From assembly GCA_030536555.1 (NCBI GenBank), contig JAUNPU010000015.1:25470-89469 (forward strand): 64,000 nucleotides of DNA. Reading direction: 5' to 3'. The notes under the pieces were generated by a model that was not told the origin of the DNA, searched no databases, and worked only from the letters and a program-made list of their open reading frames with translations. The DNA comes from Eubacteriales bacterium. GTDB lineage: Bacteria > Bacillota > Clostridia > Lachnospirales > Lachnospiraceae. The translations under genes and the position numbers were made by a program. Positions within the stretch are counted from its first letter, which is position 1; each line of letters opens with the position of its first letter. This document shows, one piece after another, positions 17,838 to 26,655 of this stretch.

Positions 17838-18779
17838 TCAGAACAGATCTTTCTTGGAGCAGATCCATGCAACCACTCCTGACAGAGCGGCCGACAATGC
17901 TACCACGATCCAGAATCCCCACGGGCTGTCCGCAAACGGCATCCCCACATGATTGACATTCATACCGTAAAAGCTGGACACCATGGTTGGAATGGACATC
18001 ACGATCGTGATCGTAGCCAGGAATTTCATGACAATATTCAGGTTGTTGGAAATAACAGAGGCCACCGCCTCCATGGTACTGTTCAGGATGCCGCTGTATA
18101 TATTCGCCATCTCGATTGCCTGCTTGTTCTCGATAATAACATCTTCCAGAAGATCCGTGTCCTCCGGATACTTCTTGATCTTCTCGCTCTTAAGCAGCTT
18201 CTCCAGCACCACCTCGTTGGAACGCAGAGAGGTGGTAAAGTACACCAAGCTCTTCTCCAGTTCCAGAAGCTCCATCAGCTCCTGATTCCGCTGAGACTTG
18301 TGAAGATTCCGCTCCACCATCTCACTCTTCTTGTCGATGATCCGCAGATACTGCAGGAACAGCGATGCGTTCTTGTACAGCACCTGCAGCACGAACCGGG
18401 TCTTCATATAGGTATAAAAATCCTTCACCCGTCCGTCCATAAATGCCGTCAGCACCGGCGAGTCTTCCAGACATACGGTGACGATGATATCATTTCCCAG
18501 AATGATACCCATAGGGATCGTCACATACCAGTCCTTCTCGCTTCGCTCCTCAATCACAGGGATATCCACAAGGATCAGGCTGTAATGGTCTTCTATCTCA
18601 ATACGGGAACGTTCCTCCTCATCCAGAGGCGCCTTTAAGTGATCCGGGTCGATGTTGAACTTCTCAGCCACCTCCAGAATCTCCGTTGCCGTTGGATTGG
18701 TCAGTGCAACCCAGCATCCGCTCTCTGATTCATCCTTCTGATGGATCACACCATCTTCTGTCTTAAAAATACGAATCAT
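17838..18779 (-). CDS. corA: CorA-family magnesium/divalent cation channel
   Basis: Pentameric inner-membrane Mg2+ (or Co2+/Ni2+) channel, 313 aa. It has a large cytoplasmic N-terminal domain with long helices, then two C-terminal membrane helices joined by the selectivity motif GMN (GMNVNH at about 272), and a short positively charged tail (KKDLF). It is likely transcribed with the rhomboid-like gene 35 bp downstream. A near-consensus promoter sits about 290 bp upstream, leaving a long leader with a short ORF and a stable stem. Confidence 0.93.
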   Translation of the reverse strand: MIRIFKTEDGVIHQKDESESGCWVALTNPTATEILEVAEKFNIDPDHLKAPLDEEERSRIEIEDHYSLILVDIPVIEERSEKDWYVTIPMGIILGNDIIVTVCLEDSPVLTAFMDGRVKDFYTYMKTRFVLQVLYKNASLFLQYLRIIDKKSEMVERNLHKSQRNQELMELLELEKSLVYFTTSLRSNEVVLEKLLKSEKIKKYPEDTDLLEDVIIENKQAIEMANIYSGILNSTMEAVASVISNNLNIVMKFLATITIVMSIPTMVSSFYGMNVNHVGMPFADSPWGFWIVVALSAALSGVVAWICSKKDLF

Positions 18780-18859
18780 GTCCGTCTCCCTCTTCCTATT
18801 TTATTGTGCATACGCAAAACAAACCGCTAAGGTCTGCTTTTGCCTGTCAGCGCCATCTG

Positions 18860-18932
18860 ACCTGCGCTGCCGCCGAAATAGGGAGAATCCGCAGATTACC
18901 GAATCCCCGTTCCAGGAATGTGCAGCGCAGGT
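18860..18932 (-). promoter_or_regulatory. Structured segment of corA 5' leader
   Basis: Perfect 11-bp arms ACCTGCGCTGC and GCAGCGCAGGT (18922-18932 with 18860-18870) close a 51-nt internal region. I could not match it to the M-box or other metal riboswitch consensus. No T-tract follows, so it would act on translation or mRNA stability rather than by termination. Confidence 0.45.
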
Positions 18933-18985
18933 ACGCGCTTTCGTCCGTCTTCTGTTTCCGTCTGATGGGCCGAGCCACCGTCCAT
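18896..18985 (-). CDS. Possible leader peptide ORF upstream of corA
   Basis: Reads MDGGSAHQTETEDGRKRVPA... and stops after 29 codons. AGGAAGG stands 8 nt before the ATG. It lies wholly inside the corA leader, and its last codons run into the left arm of an 11-bp stem. Leader ORFs controlling Mg2+ transporter genes are known in enterobacteria; a similar role here is only inference. It is too short to judge by coding statistics. Confidence 0.35.
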   Translation of the reverse strand: MDGGSAHQTETEDGRKRVPALHIPGTGIR

Positions 18986-19069
18986 AACTGCTTCCTTCCT
19001 TTCTTAACCGTATTGTATCCAAACCTGAATACCTGCGCCGCAGCCACAAACAACCACTGCGACCTATCC

Positions 19070-19098
19070 ATTATAATTTCTGCCTGTCGGTTTGTCAA
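19070..19098 (-). promoter_or_regulatory. Consensus sigma-A promoter of corA
   Basis: The minus strand reads TTGACA (19093-19098), a 17-bp spacer, then TATAAT (19070-19075), a perfect consensus. Transcription would start near 19063, leaving a leader of about 283 nt before corA. A 74-codon frame also begins at the ATG overlapping the -10 box; it has no ribosome-binding site and I do not call it. Confidence 0.85.
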
Positions 19099-19182
19099 AC
19101 CATTCCCCCCTCTTTTTGCACAGATTTTGAAATTTGACTGGTTTTTATCATTTTCTTAACTACTTTTTAACGCATATGCAAA

Positions 19183-19211
19183 TTGTATTCCCTTTCGTTT
19201 TATGTTAAACT
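19183..19211 (+). promoter_or_regulatory. Promoter of the dehydratase activase fusion gene
   Basis: TTGTAT (19183-19188), a 17-bp spacer, TAAACT (19206-19211), about 90 bp before the start codon. It is divergent from the corA promoter. Confidence 0.5.
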
Positions 19212-19235
19212 GTAGGTCATATATGCCTGTTTTTT

Positions 19236-19268
19236 GGTTCTGCGTAAACCGGCAGACCTTTTTTATTT
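19236..19268 (+). terminator. Terminator-like hairpin in the leader of the activase fusion gene
   Basis: GGTTCTGC (19236-19243) pairs with GCAGACC (19252-19258) with one bulged base, followed by TTTTTTATTT, between the promoter and the start codon. The upstream AGGTC at 19214-19218 could instead pair with GACCT at 19255-19259, so a terminator/antiterminator switch is possible. Confidence 0.4.
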
Positions 19269-19297
19269 GAGAAGGAGGCAGGGAATTACCCGCAATT

Positions 19298-22200
19298 ATG
19301 ATATTACATAACACACTGGGAATCGACATCGGTTCCACTACCGTAAAGATTGCTGTCTTAGACAGCGAGAACCATATTTTATTTGCCGATTACGAGCGTC
19401 ACTATGCCAATATTCAGGAGACGCTCGCTCTTTTATTGTCAAAAGCACAGGCGAAGTTAGGGGAAATGACCGTGCATCCAAGCATCACCGGGTCCGGCGG
19501 TCTCACACTCTCCCGCCACCTGCAGGTACCATTTACCCAGGAGGTGGTGGCAGTTGCCACAGCCCTTCAGGACTATGCCCCGCAGACGGACGTTGCCATC
19601 GAGCTGGGCGGTGAGGATGCGAAGATCATCTACTTTACCGGCGGTATCGACCAGCGGATGAACGGCATCTGCGCCGGAGGCACCGGCTCCTTTATCGATC
19701 AGATGGCTTCCCTTCTGCAGACAGACGCTTCCGGGCTCAATGAATATGCGAAGAACTATCAGATGATCTACCCCATCGCCGCCCGCTGCGGCGTATTTGC
19801 AAAGACGGATATCCAGCCGCTGATCAATGAGGGTGCCACCAGAGAGGATCTGGCGGCTTCCATCTTCCAGGCAGTGGTCAACCAGACCATCAGCGGACTG
19901 GCATGCGGAAAGCCGATTCGCGGAACGGTGGCATTTCTGGGAGGTCCCCTGCACTTTCTGCCGGAGCTTCGCCGTGCCTTTGTCCGCACCCTGAATCTGG
20001 ATCAGGAGCACATCGTGGCACCGGACCACTCCCACCTGTTTGCAGCTGTGGGGGCTGCCATGAATGCCAGAGAAGAGACTTCTGTGTCCTTACAGGATAT
20101 GATTGCCAGACTTTCTGCCGGTATTCAGATGGATACGGAGATCAAGCGGATGGAGCCGCTGTTTCGCTCTCAGGAGGATTATGACGCCTTCTGTGCCCGC
20201 CACAACAGCCACCGGGTGAGGAAGGCGGACCTTGCCACCTACTCCGGCAGTTGCTACCTGGGCATCGACGCCGGCTCCACCACCACCAAGGTGGCACTGG
20301 TAGGCGAGGACGGAAGCCTGCTCTATGACTTTTACTCCAACAACAACGGAAGCCCGCTGGCAACCGCCATCCGCGCCATGGGTGAGATTAAGGCGCAGCT
20401 TCCGGACACGGCGCACATTGCCTGGTCCTGCTCCACCGGCTACGGCGAAGCCCTCTTAAAGGCTGCCCTGATGCTGGATGAGGGGGAGGTGGAGACCATC
20501 TCCCACTACTACGCGGCTGCATTTTTCGAGCCGGACGTGGACTGCATCCTGGACATCGGCGGTCAGGACATGAAGTGCATCAAGATCAAGGACAACACCG
20601 TGGACAGCGTACAGCTCAATGAAGCCTGCTCCTCCGGCTGCGGCTCCTTCATCGAGACCTTCGCAAAGTCCTTAAACTACAGCGTGGAGGACTTTGCCGC
20701 CGAGGCGCTGTTTGCAAAGAATCCCACGGACCTTGGCACCCGCTGCACCGTATTTATGAACTCCAATGTGAAGCAGGCGCAGAAGGAGGGGGCAACGGTG
20801 GCGGATATTTCCGCCGGGCTTGCCTACTCGGTCATCAAAAATGCCCTGTTTAAGGTCATCAAGATCACCAGTGCCTCCGACCTTGGCACCCACGTGGTGG
20901 TCCAGGGTGGCACCTTCTACAATGACGCCGTGCTGCGAAGCTTTGAGAACATATCCGGCTGCGAGGCGGTCCGCCCGGACATTGCCGGAATCATGGGTGC
21001 CTTCGGTGCGGCACTGATCGCCAGAGAGCGCTGCAACCATGCCAAAGGCACCGGCATGCTGCCCATCGATAGGATTCTTTCCTTGAAGTATGACACCTCC
21101 ATGGCACGCTGCAAAGGCTGTACCAACCACTGCGTGCTGACGATCAACCGCTTCGAGGGCGGACGCCAGTTCATCAGCGGCAACCGCTGCGAGCGTGGTC
21201 TGGGCAAGGAGAAGGCGAAGAAGGAGGTTCCGAACCTGTTCGACTACAAGTACCGCCGGATGTTCGACTACGAGCCCCTGACCCCGGATCTGGCTGTCCG
21301 CGGCACCATCGGTATCCCCCGGGTGCTGAACATGTACGAGAACTACCCCTTCTGGGCGGTATTTTTCCGGGAGCTGGGCTTCCGCGTGATGCTGTCGCCC
21401 CAGTCCACCAAGAGCCTTTACGAGCTGGGCATCGAGTCCATTCCCAGTGAGTCCGAGTGCTATCCTGCCAAGCTGGTTCACGGGCACATTGCCTGGCTGA
21501 TCAAGCAGGGTGTCCGGAGCATTTTCTATCCCTGCATTCCTTACGAGCGCAACGAGACTCCGGACGCAGGCAACCACTACAACTGCCCCATGGTCACCTC
21601 CTACGCGGAAAATATCAAGAACAACGTGGAGGAGCTGGCTGAGTTCGACGTCCGCTTCTTAAATCCGTTCCTGGCATTTACCAGCGAGGAGATTCTGACG
21701 AAGCAGCTGATCGTGGAGTTTGGCAAGGAGTATGACATTTCCTCTGTGGAGATTCAGAAAGCCGCTCACGCAGGCTGGCAGGAGCTGTTAAACTCCCGGG
21801 CAGATATGGAGAAGAAGGGCGAGGAGACCATCCGGTGGCTGAAGGACCACGGCCGCCACGGCATTGTGCTGGCGGGACGTCCCTACCATGTGGACCCGGA
21901 GATCAACCACGGCATTCCGGAGCTGATCACCTCCTACGGGCTGGCGGTGCTGACCGAGGACTCCATCTCCCACTTAGGGCAGGTGGAGCGGCCGCTGGTG
22001 GTCACCGACCAGTGGATGTATCACTCCCGGCTCTACCGGGCGGCTTCCTATGTGAAGACCAGCGACTGCCTGGACCTGATTCAGCTGAATTCCTTCGGCT
22101 GCGGTCTGGATGCGGTCACCACCGATCAGGTACACGATATCCTGACCGGCTCCGGCAAGATCTATACGGTATTGAAGATTGATGAAGTCAACAACTTAGG

Positions 22201-23539
22201 GGCTGCCCGCATCCGCGTCCGCTCTCTGATTGCCGCACTTCGGGTTCGGGAGCAGAAGCATTATGAGCGGAAGGTGGTGTCCAGCGCCTACAACCGGGTG
22301 GTCTTCACCAAAGAAATGAAGAAGGACTACACCCTGCTGTGCCCCCAGCTGTCCCCGATTCACTTCCGCCTTTTGGAACCGGCGATCCGCTCCTTCGGCT
22401 ACCGGATCGAGGTACTGCAAAATGACGACCGGAATGCGGTAGACGTGGGTCTTCAGTACGTGAACAATGACGCCTGCTATCCGTCCCTGATCGTCATCGG
22501 TCAGATGATGGACGCACTGCTGTCCGGCCGCTACGACTTAAATAAAACTGCCATTTTCATGACCCAGACCGGCGGCGGCTGCCGCGCCTCCAACTACATC
22601 GGCTTTATCCGCCGTGCCTTAGAGAAGGCAGGCATGCCGCAGGTTCCGGTCATCTCCGTCAATGCCAACGGCATGGAGACCAACCCGGGCTTTACCATCA
22701 CCCCGGCACTGCTGACCAAGGCCATGCAGGCGGTGGTCTACGGCGATATTTTCATGCGGGTGGTGTACGCGACCCGTCCCTATGAGAAGGAGCCCGGCTC
22801 TGCCAACGCCCTTCACAGAAAGTGGGAGAAGCGCTGCCAGAAGAGCCTGTCCAGACGGGCTCCCAACATGATCGAGTTCGGCAGAAATATCCGCGGCATT
22901 ATCCGCGACTTCGATGCCCTGCCCCGGCTGGATGTGAAGAAGCCCAGGGTCGGCATCGTAGGCGAGATTCTGGTCAAGTTCTCCCCTCTTGCCAACAACC
23001 ACATTGTGGACCTGCTGGAATCCGAGGGGGCAGAAGCCGTCATGCCGGATCTGATGGATTTCCTGCTGTACTGCTTCTACAACAACAACTTTAAGGCGGA
23101 CCACTTAGGAGGAAAGCGCTCCACCGCCAGACTGTGCAACCTGGGGATCTCGCTGCTTGAGTATTTCCGCAAGGTTGCCCGCAGAGAGCTGGCTGCCAGC
23201 ACCCACTTCACCCCGCCGTCCCGCATCTGGGAGCTGGCGGACATGGCGAAGGAATATGTGTCCCTGGGCAACCAGACCGGAGAAGGGTGGTTTTTGACCG
23301 GCGAGATGCTGGAGCTGATCCACAGCGACGTGAAGAACATCGTCTGCACCCAGCCCTTCGGCTGCCTGCCCAACCACATTGTAGGCAAGGGTGTGATCAA
23401 GGAGCTGCGCAGAAAGCACCCGGATTCCAATATCATTGCCGTGGACTACGACCCGGGTGCCAGCGAGGTGAACCAGCTGAACCGGATCAAGCTGATGCTG
23501 GCGACGGCGCAGAAGAATCTGAAAATGAAAGAAGCATAA
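19298..23539 (+). CDS. Acyl-CoA dehydratase activase/HgdB-like fusion protein
   Basis: A 1413-aa cytoplasmic protein. Two BadF/BcrA-type ATPase domains come first, each opening with a phosphate loop ([15 protein letters not shown] at 8, [15 protein letters not shown] at about 320) and carrying Cys-containing glycine loops ([20 protein letters not shown]) that in activases hold a [4Fe-4S] cluster between subunits. A CxxC-rich region (RCKGCTNHC, about 605) and a DUF2229/HgdB-like region reach the C-terminus. Single-domain relatives fire electrons into 2-hydroxyacyl-CoA dehydratases. The role of these giant fusions, common in Lachnospiraceae, is not established. The Shine-Dalgarno (GGAGG) is 19 nt from the ATG, unusually far. 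No dehydratase subunits are adjacent. Confidence 0.85.
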   Translation: MILHNTLGIDIGSTTVKIAVLDSENHILFADYERHYANIQETLALLLSKAQAKLGEMTVHPSITGSGGLTLSRHLQVPFTQEVVAVATALQDYAPQTDVAIELGGEDAKIIYFTGGIDQRMNGICAGGTGSFIDQMASLLQTDASGLNEYAKNYQMIYPIAARCGVFAKTDIQPLINEGATREDLAASIFQAVVNQTISGLACGKPIRGTVAFLGGPLHFLPELRRAFVRTLNLDQEHIVAPDHSHLFAAVGAAMNAREETSVSLQDMIARLSAGIQMDTEIKRMEPLFRSQEDYDAFCARHNSHRVRKADLATYSGSCYLGIDAGSTTTKVALVGEDGSLLYDFYSNNNGSPLATAIRAMGEIKAQLPDTAHIAWSCSTGYGEALLKAALMLDEGEVETISHYYAAAFFEPDVDCILDIGGQDMKCIKIKDNTVDSVQLNEACSSGCGSFIETFAKSLNYSVEDFAAEALFAKNPTDLGTRCTVFMNSNVKQAQKEGATVADISAGLAYSVIKNALFKVIKITSASDLGTHVVVQGGTFYNDAVLRSFENISGCEAVRPDIAGIMGAFGAALIARERCNHAKGTGMLPIDRILSLKYDTSMARCKGCTNHCVLTINRFEGGRQFISGNRCERGLGKEKAKKEVPNLFDYKYRRMFDYEPLTPDLAVRGTIGIPRVLNMYENYPFWAVFFRELGFRVMLSPQSTKSLYELGIESIPSESECYPAKLVHGHIAWLIKQGVRSIFYPCIPYERNETPDAGNHYNCPMVTSYAENIKNNVEELAEFDVRFLNPFLAFTSEEILTKQLIVEFGKEYDISSVEIQKAAHAGWQELLNSRADMEKKGEETIRWLKDHGRHGIVLAGRPYHVDPEINHGIPELITSYGLAVLTEDSISHLGQVERPLVVTDQWMYHSRLYRAASYVKTSDCLDLIQLNSFGCGLDAVTTDQVHDILTGSGKIYTVLKIDEVNNLGAARIRVRSLIAALRVREQKHYERKVVSSAYNRVVFTKEMKKDYTLLCPQLSPIHFRLLEPAIRSFGYRIEVLQNDDRNAVDVGLQYVNNDACYPSLIVIGQMMDALLSGRYDLNKTAIFMTQTGGGCRASNYIGFIRRALEKAGMPQVPVISVNANGMETNPGFTITPALLTKAMQAVVYGDIFMRVVYATRPYEKEPGSANALHRKWEKRCQKSLSRRAPNMIEFGRNIRGIIRDFDALPRLDVKKPRVGIVGEILVKFSPLANNHIVDLLESEGAEAVMPDLMDFLLYCFYNNNFKADHLGGKRSTARLCNLGISLLEYFRKVARRELAASTHFTPPSRIWELADMAKEYVSLGNQTGEGWFLTGEMLELIHSDVKNIVCTQPFGCLPNHIVGKGVIKELRRKHPDSNIIAVDYDPGASEVNQLNRIKLMLATAQKNLKMKEA

Positions 23540-23555
23540 ACGCGCCGCGGGGTGC

Positions 23556-23600
23556 AAAAAAAGACCGTCAGATGACAGACACTCTGCCCTGACGGTCTTT
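23556..23600. terminator. Bidirectional terminator after the activase fusion gene
   Basis: AAGACCGTCAG (23561-23571) pairs with CTGACGGTCTT (23589-23599). A T-rich tail lies on one side and an A-tract on the other, so it can also end the convergent minus-strand gene. Confidence 0.85.
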
Positions 23601-23651
23601 CTGTTCTTCCGGTTTCTTTACTTCCAGTCAGCCTGACTGCTTCACTGCATA

Positions 23652-24677
23652 TCAGCAGTAGAACTCCATCGGATAAGTCAGATGCTCAATCTCATCCAGT
23701 TCATCCATGGTCACAACGCCAGCCGGTGCGCGAAGCACGGTCGGGATGCGGTTTACAATGGTAGCGCAGGTATGCTCTACGGTTGCCGGCTTCACAACGT
23801 GGAACTCGGTATCCGGCTCGCCGGTGATCTTCCAGTCACACATATCTCCGTCATCCGGTCCGTATACCTTACCGATACACTGGGTCTCAATCACCGGTCC
23901 CTGGAAGGTCTCGGTGGTCACAACCGCAGCCATGCCGATGCAGCGACCTTTCTCGATGTCCTTGCCCATGGTGGAGGAATAGATGGTCTCGTCGTGGAAA
24001 TACGGCACGCACTTCTGGGTCTGGCTCTTGATGGTCCAGCCCATCTTCGCTGCCAGTGCCTCGTTGGAGTTCCATACATAGCACGGTTCCAGGGTCTCCG
24101 GATGTGCAATCTGCTTCTCGAATTCTTCCGGAGTCAGATCTACGCCGTGTGCTTTGGCAAGTGCCAGTCCATACTCTTCTACGTTGTAGCTGACAGCGCC
24201 TTCGATCTTCTTGATGGTGTGGCAGCTTCCTGCTACCATGCCGACCATATTTACCCAGAAGGTATCTTCCATGCCGCTGCCTACGAAGGTACAGTTATTC
24301 TCTTTTGCAATCACATCCAGCATATTGGTGCGAACCGGATCTGTGGTCCAGCTGTAGGTTGCCTCCTCACAGGTGGAGATCACGCTGATGCCGCGGCTTA
24401 AGCACTTTACATAGTGATCGAAGCAGTCACTTACCAGACTGAACAGGGTCACTACTGCAATATCCGCATCCGTATTGTCCAGCACTTCGTCTGCCTTGTC
24501 ACTGATCAGCACACCGGTCTTCACGCCAAGTTCTGCATAATCACCGATATCCATTCCCACCACTGCCGGGTTCACGTCGATCGCCCCAACGATCTGTGCG
24601 CCATGCTCATACAGGTAACGCATCGTGTACTTACTCATCTTGCCGCACCCATACTGAATCACTTTAATCTTGCTCAT
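23652..24677 (-). CDS. Diaminopentanoate-dehydrogenase-like NAD(P) oxidoreductase
   Basis: A 341-aa Rossmann protein opening with [21 protein letters not shown], a dinucleotide motif resembling DapB-type reductases, and continuing with a dihydrodipicolinate-reductase-like C-terminal domain. Closest in character to 2,4-diaminopentanoate dehydrogenase of ornithine/lysine fermentation, but no other genes of that pathway are here, so the substrate is open. Start at 24677 has GGAGGG with 8-nt spacing; a start 18 bp upstream overlaps the Shine-Dalgarno. The gene stands alone behind a promoter with a 19-bp spacer and downstream of a MerR regulator on the same strand. Confidence 0.7.
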   Translation of the reverse strand: MSKIKVIQYGCGKMSKYTMRYLYEHGAQIVGAIDVNPAVVGMDIGDYAELGVKTGVLISDKADEVLDNTDADIAVVTLFSLVSDCFDHYVKCLSRGISVISTCEEATYSWTTDPVRTNMLDVIAKENNCTFVGSGMEDTFWVNMVGMVAGSCHTIKKIEGAVSYNVEEYGLALAKAHGVDLTPEEFEKQIAHPETLEPCYVWNSNEALAAKMGWTIKSQTQKCVPYFHDETIYSSTMGKDIEKGRCIGMAAVVTTETFQGPVIETQCIGKVYGPDDGDMCDWKITGEPDTEFHVVKPATVEHTCATIVNRIPTVLRAPAGVVTMDELDEIEHLTYPMEFYC

Positions 24678-24715
24678 TTTAAAAACCCTCCTCACTGACT
24701 TTTCTTGATGAGTTC

Positions 24716-24746
24716 ATTATACAGTCTCACCGCAGAAGAGAGTCAA
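24716..24746 (-). promoter_or_regulatory. MerR-type promoter with 19-bp spacer
   Basis: The minus strand has TTGACT (24741-24746), exactly 19 bp, then TATAAT (24716-24721). Both hexamers are near consensus but the spacer is 2 bp too long for sigma-A alone, the hallmark of promoters that MerR-family activators realign by twisting DNA. The adjacent upstream gene encodes such a protein. Confidence 0.75.
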
Positions 24747-24806
24747 GGGGAAGTTGATATATTTTTAACGCTGCATTTTGGGCGCTGGATTCCTGATATT
24801 ACATTC

Positions 24807-25646
24807 CTAGCGGAACTTCAGCGGCACCTGAAGCCGCAGGAACATGGACCGTTTCTCACTGTCAAATACATTGAACTCCGTCAGCACCTCACAGATATAG
24901 TCCCCGCAGACCTCATAGGCATGCTGCACACAGTATTCCAGCAGCCGCCTTGCATACTCCTGCTCCTCCTCGAAGCTGTCTAAATAGATGCAGGCATACA
25001 TGCCGCTGTCGATCCGCCGCACCGATTCCGTCATGGGGAAGTCATCATCCACAAACACAAATATCTCATTGGACACAAACCTCTGCTCCAGAAAGTCCTC
25101 CCTGGGCAGGACCGTTCCGGCGTTGCAGTAGTAGATCTGCGGCACATTGTGGTCGATAATATCCGTTTTCAGGTTCCCAAGGATTCGCTCATACATGGAT
25201 ATGTCGTAATCGTAAAAATTCACGTCCGTATGCATGTAATAAATCTGCCGGTGAGGGATGTACTCCACCGTGATCATCCCGCAGGTGGGCGCTTTCCGGA
25301 ACCGCTCCACACTCTCGATGGTACGGGTGATTGCCTTCAGCCGCATGGAAAGCTGCGCCAGCTCCTCCTTCACCTGCCGCTTCTTGCAAATCAGCGTCGA
25401 TTCAATCTGCTGGACATCCCCCGAGTCCAGAATACTCTTAATCTCACTCAGACTCATGCCCAGCTCCTTCATATACTGGATCATGTCCAGCCTGGCCTTC
25501 TGATTGATGCTGTAATACCGGTAACCGGTCTCCGGGTCCGTGTAGCAGGGCTTTAAGATTCCAACCTTGTCGTACAGCCGGAGGGTCGGAATCGAAACCT
25601 TGTTAAACTGCGCCATCTCACCGATTTTCATTCGCTCTGTATCCAA
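24807..25646 (-). CDS. MerR-family regulator with GyrI/BmrR-like effector domain
   Basis: A 279-aa activator. The N-terminal MerR winged helix (MKIGEMAQFNKVSIPTLRLY, then TGYRYYSINQKARL) is followed by a dimerisation helix (about 85-125) and a C-terminal effector domain of BmrR type (MITVEYIPHRQIYYMHTD onward) that usually binds small, often cationic or aromatic, compounds. I prefer a TTG start at 25646 because GGAGG lies 7 nt upstream; the ATG at 25631 has no good Shine-Dalgarno. It probably controls the oxidoreductase gene directly downstream through the 19-bp-spacer promoter. Confidence 0.85.
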   Translation of the reverse strand: MDTERMKIGEMAQFNKVSIPTLRLYDKVGILKPCYTDPETGYRYYSINQKARLDMIQYMKELGMSLSEIKSILDSGDVQQIESTLICKKRQVKEELAQLSMRLKAITRTIESVERFRKAPTCGMITVEYIPHRQIYYMHTDVNFYDYDISMYERILGNLKTDIIDHNVPQIYYCNAGTVLPREDFLEQRFVSNEIFVFVDDDFPMTESVRRIDSGMYACIYLDSFEEEQEYARRLLEYCVQHAYEVCGDYICEVLTEFNVFDSEKRSMFLRLQVPLKFR

Positions 25647-25737
25647 ATCCGCACCTCCAAACTCTATCATGGGGATAGACTTTTCTCGTTCATGGTCCTT
25701 TTATTCGGACATTCAGAAAATGTTCTCGCATTTTTTA

Positions 25738-25765
25738 TTGCACTTATCAAGAATAGGTGTATAAT
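25738..25765 (+). promoter_or_regulatory. Promoter of holin-like toxin mRNA
   Basis: TTGCAC (25738-25743), a 16-bp spacer, TATAAT (25760-25765). The expected leader is about 70 nt, ending in AAAGGAGG before the toxin ORF. Confidence 0.65.
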
Positions 25766-25843
25766 ATAATTATAATATATTTACCCAGGGAACCGTTGGG
25801 GTGTTATGTCAGCCGCCGGACGCAAGAAAGGAGGCTGGTGCTT

Positions 25844-25930
25844 ATGGTTACATATGAAGATTTATTTTCTTTTGTAAGCATGCTTTGCGCTGTAATAACT
25901 CTCGTTATTTATATTTCACGCAAAAAGTAG
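25844..25930 (+). CDS. Putative holin-like toxin (type I toxin-antitoxin)
   Basis: A 28-residue peptide, MVTYEDLFSFVSMLCAVITL followed by VIYISRKK, too short for ordinary gene callers. It has a strong Shine-Dalgarno (AAGGAGG), one hydrophobic helix and a basic C-terminus, matching the widespread holin-like toxin family of Firmicutes (MVTYExLFxF start). Such peptides insert in the membrane when free of their antisense RNA. The stop codon lies inside the left arm of the terminator. A convergent promoter and RNA overlapping the 3' end complete a TxpA/RatA-like arrangement. Confidence 0.8.
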   Translation: MVTYEDLFSFVSMLCAVITLVIYISRKK

Positions 25931-25966
25931 CGCCCCTGCTCTCGTAAAGTAAGGCGCTACTTTTTG
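25921..25966. terminator. Shared bidirectional terminator of toxin mRNA and antisense RNA
   Basis: Perfect 14-bp arms CAAAAAGTAGCGCC (25921-25934) and GGCGCTACTTTTTG (25953-25966). Five U follow in each direction. Confidence 0.9.
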
Positions 25967-26018
25967 TAACAATTACTTTCCGGCGGTCAGGTGTACACTG
26001 ACCAACGGTTCTCTCGTT
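25921..26018 (-). ncRNA. Antisense antitoxin RNA of the holin-like toxin
   Basis: Inferred transcript of about 100 nt from the consensus promoter at 26025-26053 to the shared terminator. It overlaps the toxin mRNA over the end of the ORF and the terminator stem. Its 5' part carries GAACCGTTGG, the same decamer as the toxin mRNA leader (25790-25799), because the two copies form an inverted repeat in the DNA. Confidence 0.7.
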
Positions 26019-26024
26019 AAGTAT

Positions 26025-26053
26025 ATTATATGTCAGCCGCCAGATATTTTCAA
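26025..26053 (-). promoter_or_regulatory. Promoter of the antisense RNA
   Basis: The minus strand reads TTGAAA (26048-26053), a 17-bp spacer and TATAAT (26025-26030). It is closer to consensus than the toxin promoter, as expected for an antitoxin RNA in excess. The spacer contains GTCAGCCGCC, repeated directly in the toxin leader at 25808-25817. Confidence 0.75.
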
Positions 26054-26099
26054 CCACATATTACAAAAAAGCTAAATCTCATAAAACCGACATAAGAAA

Positions 26100-26172
26100 T
26101 GGAGACAACGGGATTCGAACCCGCGACCTTTGCGTTGCGAACGCAACGCTCTCCCAGCTGAGCTATGTCCCC
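26100..26172 (-). tRNA. tRNA-Ala (anticodon CGC)
   Basis: A 73-nt cloverleaf on the minus strand: acceptor GGGGACA/TGTCTCC with the G3-U70 pair that marks alanine tRNAs, D-stem GCTC/GAGC, anticodon stem TTGCG/CGCAA with loop TTCGCAA (anticodon CGC), and T-loop GGTTCGAATCC. CCA is not encoded. A promoter lies upstream. The tRNA stands alone in an A/T-rich accessory stretch. Confidence 0.95.
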
Positions 26173-26205
26173 GGAGACAGAAAATGTTTCTTCTGTTCTT
26201 CGACA

Positions 26206-26234
26206 ATCATAGCCCTTTTTTTCTCATTTTTCAA
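26206..26234 (-). promoter_or_regulatory. Promoter of tRNA-Ala
   Basis: The minus strand has TTGAAA (26229-26234), a 17-bp spacer, TATGAT (26206-26211), about 35 bp before the tRNA 5' end. Confidence 0.6.
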
Positions 26235-26277
26235 GTGTTTTCCAAAAAATATGCGCAATTTTTTCTATCGGATACGC

Positions 26278-26558
26278 TTTGGACAATAAATGGCTATTAT
26301 CGAAAAAATTATCCAATTTTATTTGAGATATAGTGAAATCCAGTTGACATAAAAACCGTTTTGGACAATTATGCTTGAAATCAAACCATTATTACCCAAA
26401 ATCTCGGGATTTTTGGATAATTTTCATGGATTTTAGGTTGGAATTGTCCAAAACATGATTTATGTAAACCAAAGAGCAGGTGTCACAGAGTTAGATTGGA
26501 CAATTATATCAAAATTTGCCTGTAATTGTCCGATCTCCCCTCTACGTAAACCAGAGCA
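26278..26558. repeat. Array of GGACAATT inverted repeats with GTAAACCA direct repeats
   Basis: Two degenerate units in non-coding DNA. Unit 1 has GTTTTGGACAATT (26358-26370) and its exact complement (26442-26454), followed by TATGTAAACCAAAGAGCA (26461-26478). Unit 2 has AGATTGGACAATTA (26493-26506) and its near-complement (26523-26536), followed by TACGTAAACCAGAGCA (26543-26558). A further TTTGGACAAT sits at 26278. No gene is visible in 26235-26650. Confidence 0.6.
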
Positions 26559-26655
26559 ACCCGGTCATGATGTCTTATATCCTTTTTCTGGCTCCAGAAT
26601 CCCCTGACTTCTCACGCATTGCTCCAATTCACGCGCTACTCCAACTCACCCATTA

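Noticed and set aside
18961..19010. GGAAGGAAGCAG on the minus strand, similar to the SRP RNA core
   Set aside because: The bases around it cannot form the closed helix-8 hairpin. It is better explained as the Shine-Dalgarno of the short leader ORF.
18847..19098. 74- to 83-codon minus-strand frames in the corA leader
   Set aside because: They begin at or before the promoter -10 and have no Shine-Dalgarno, so the mRNA could not direct their start.
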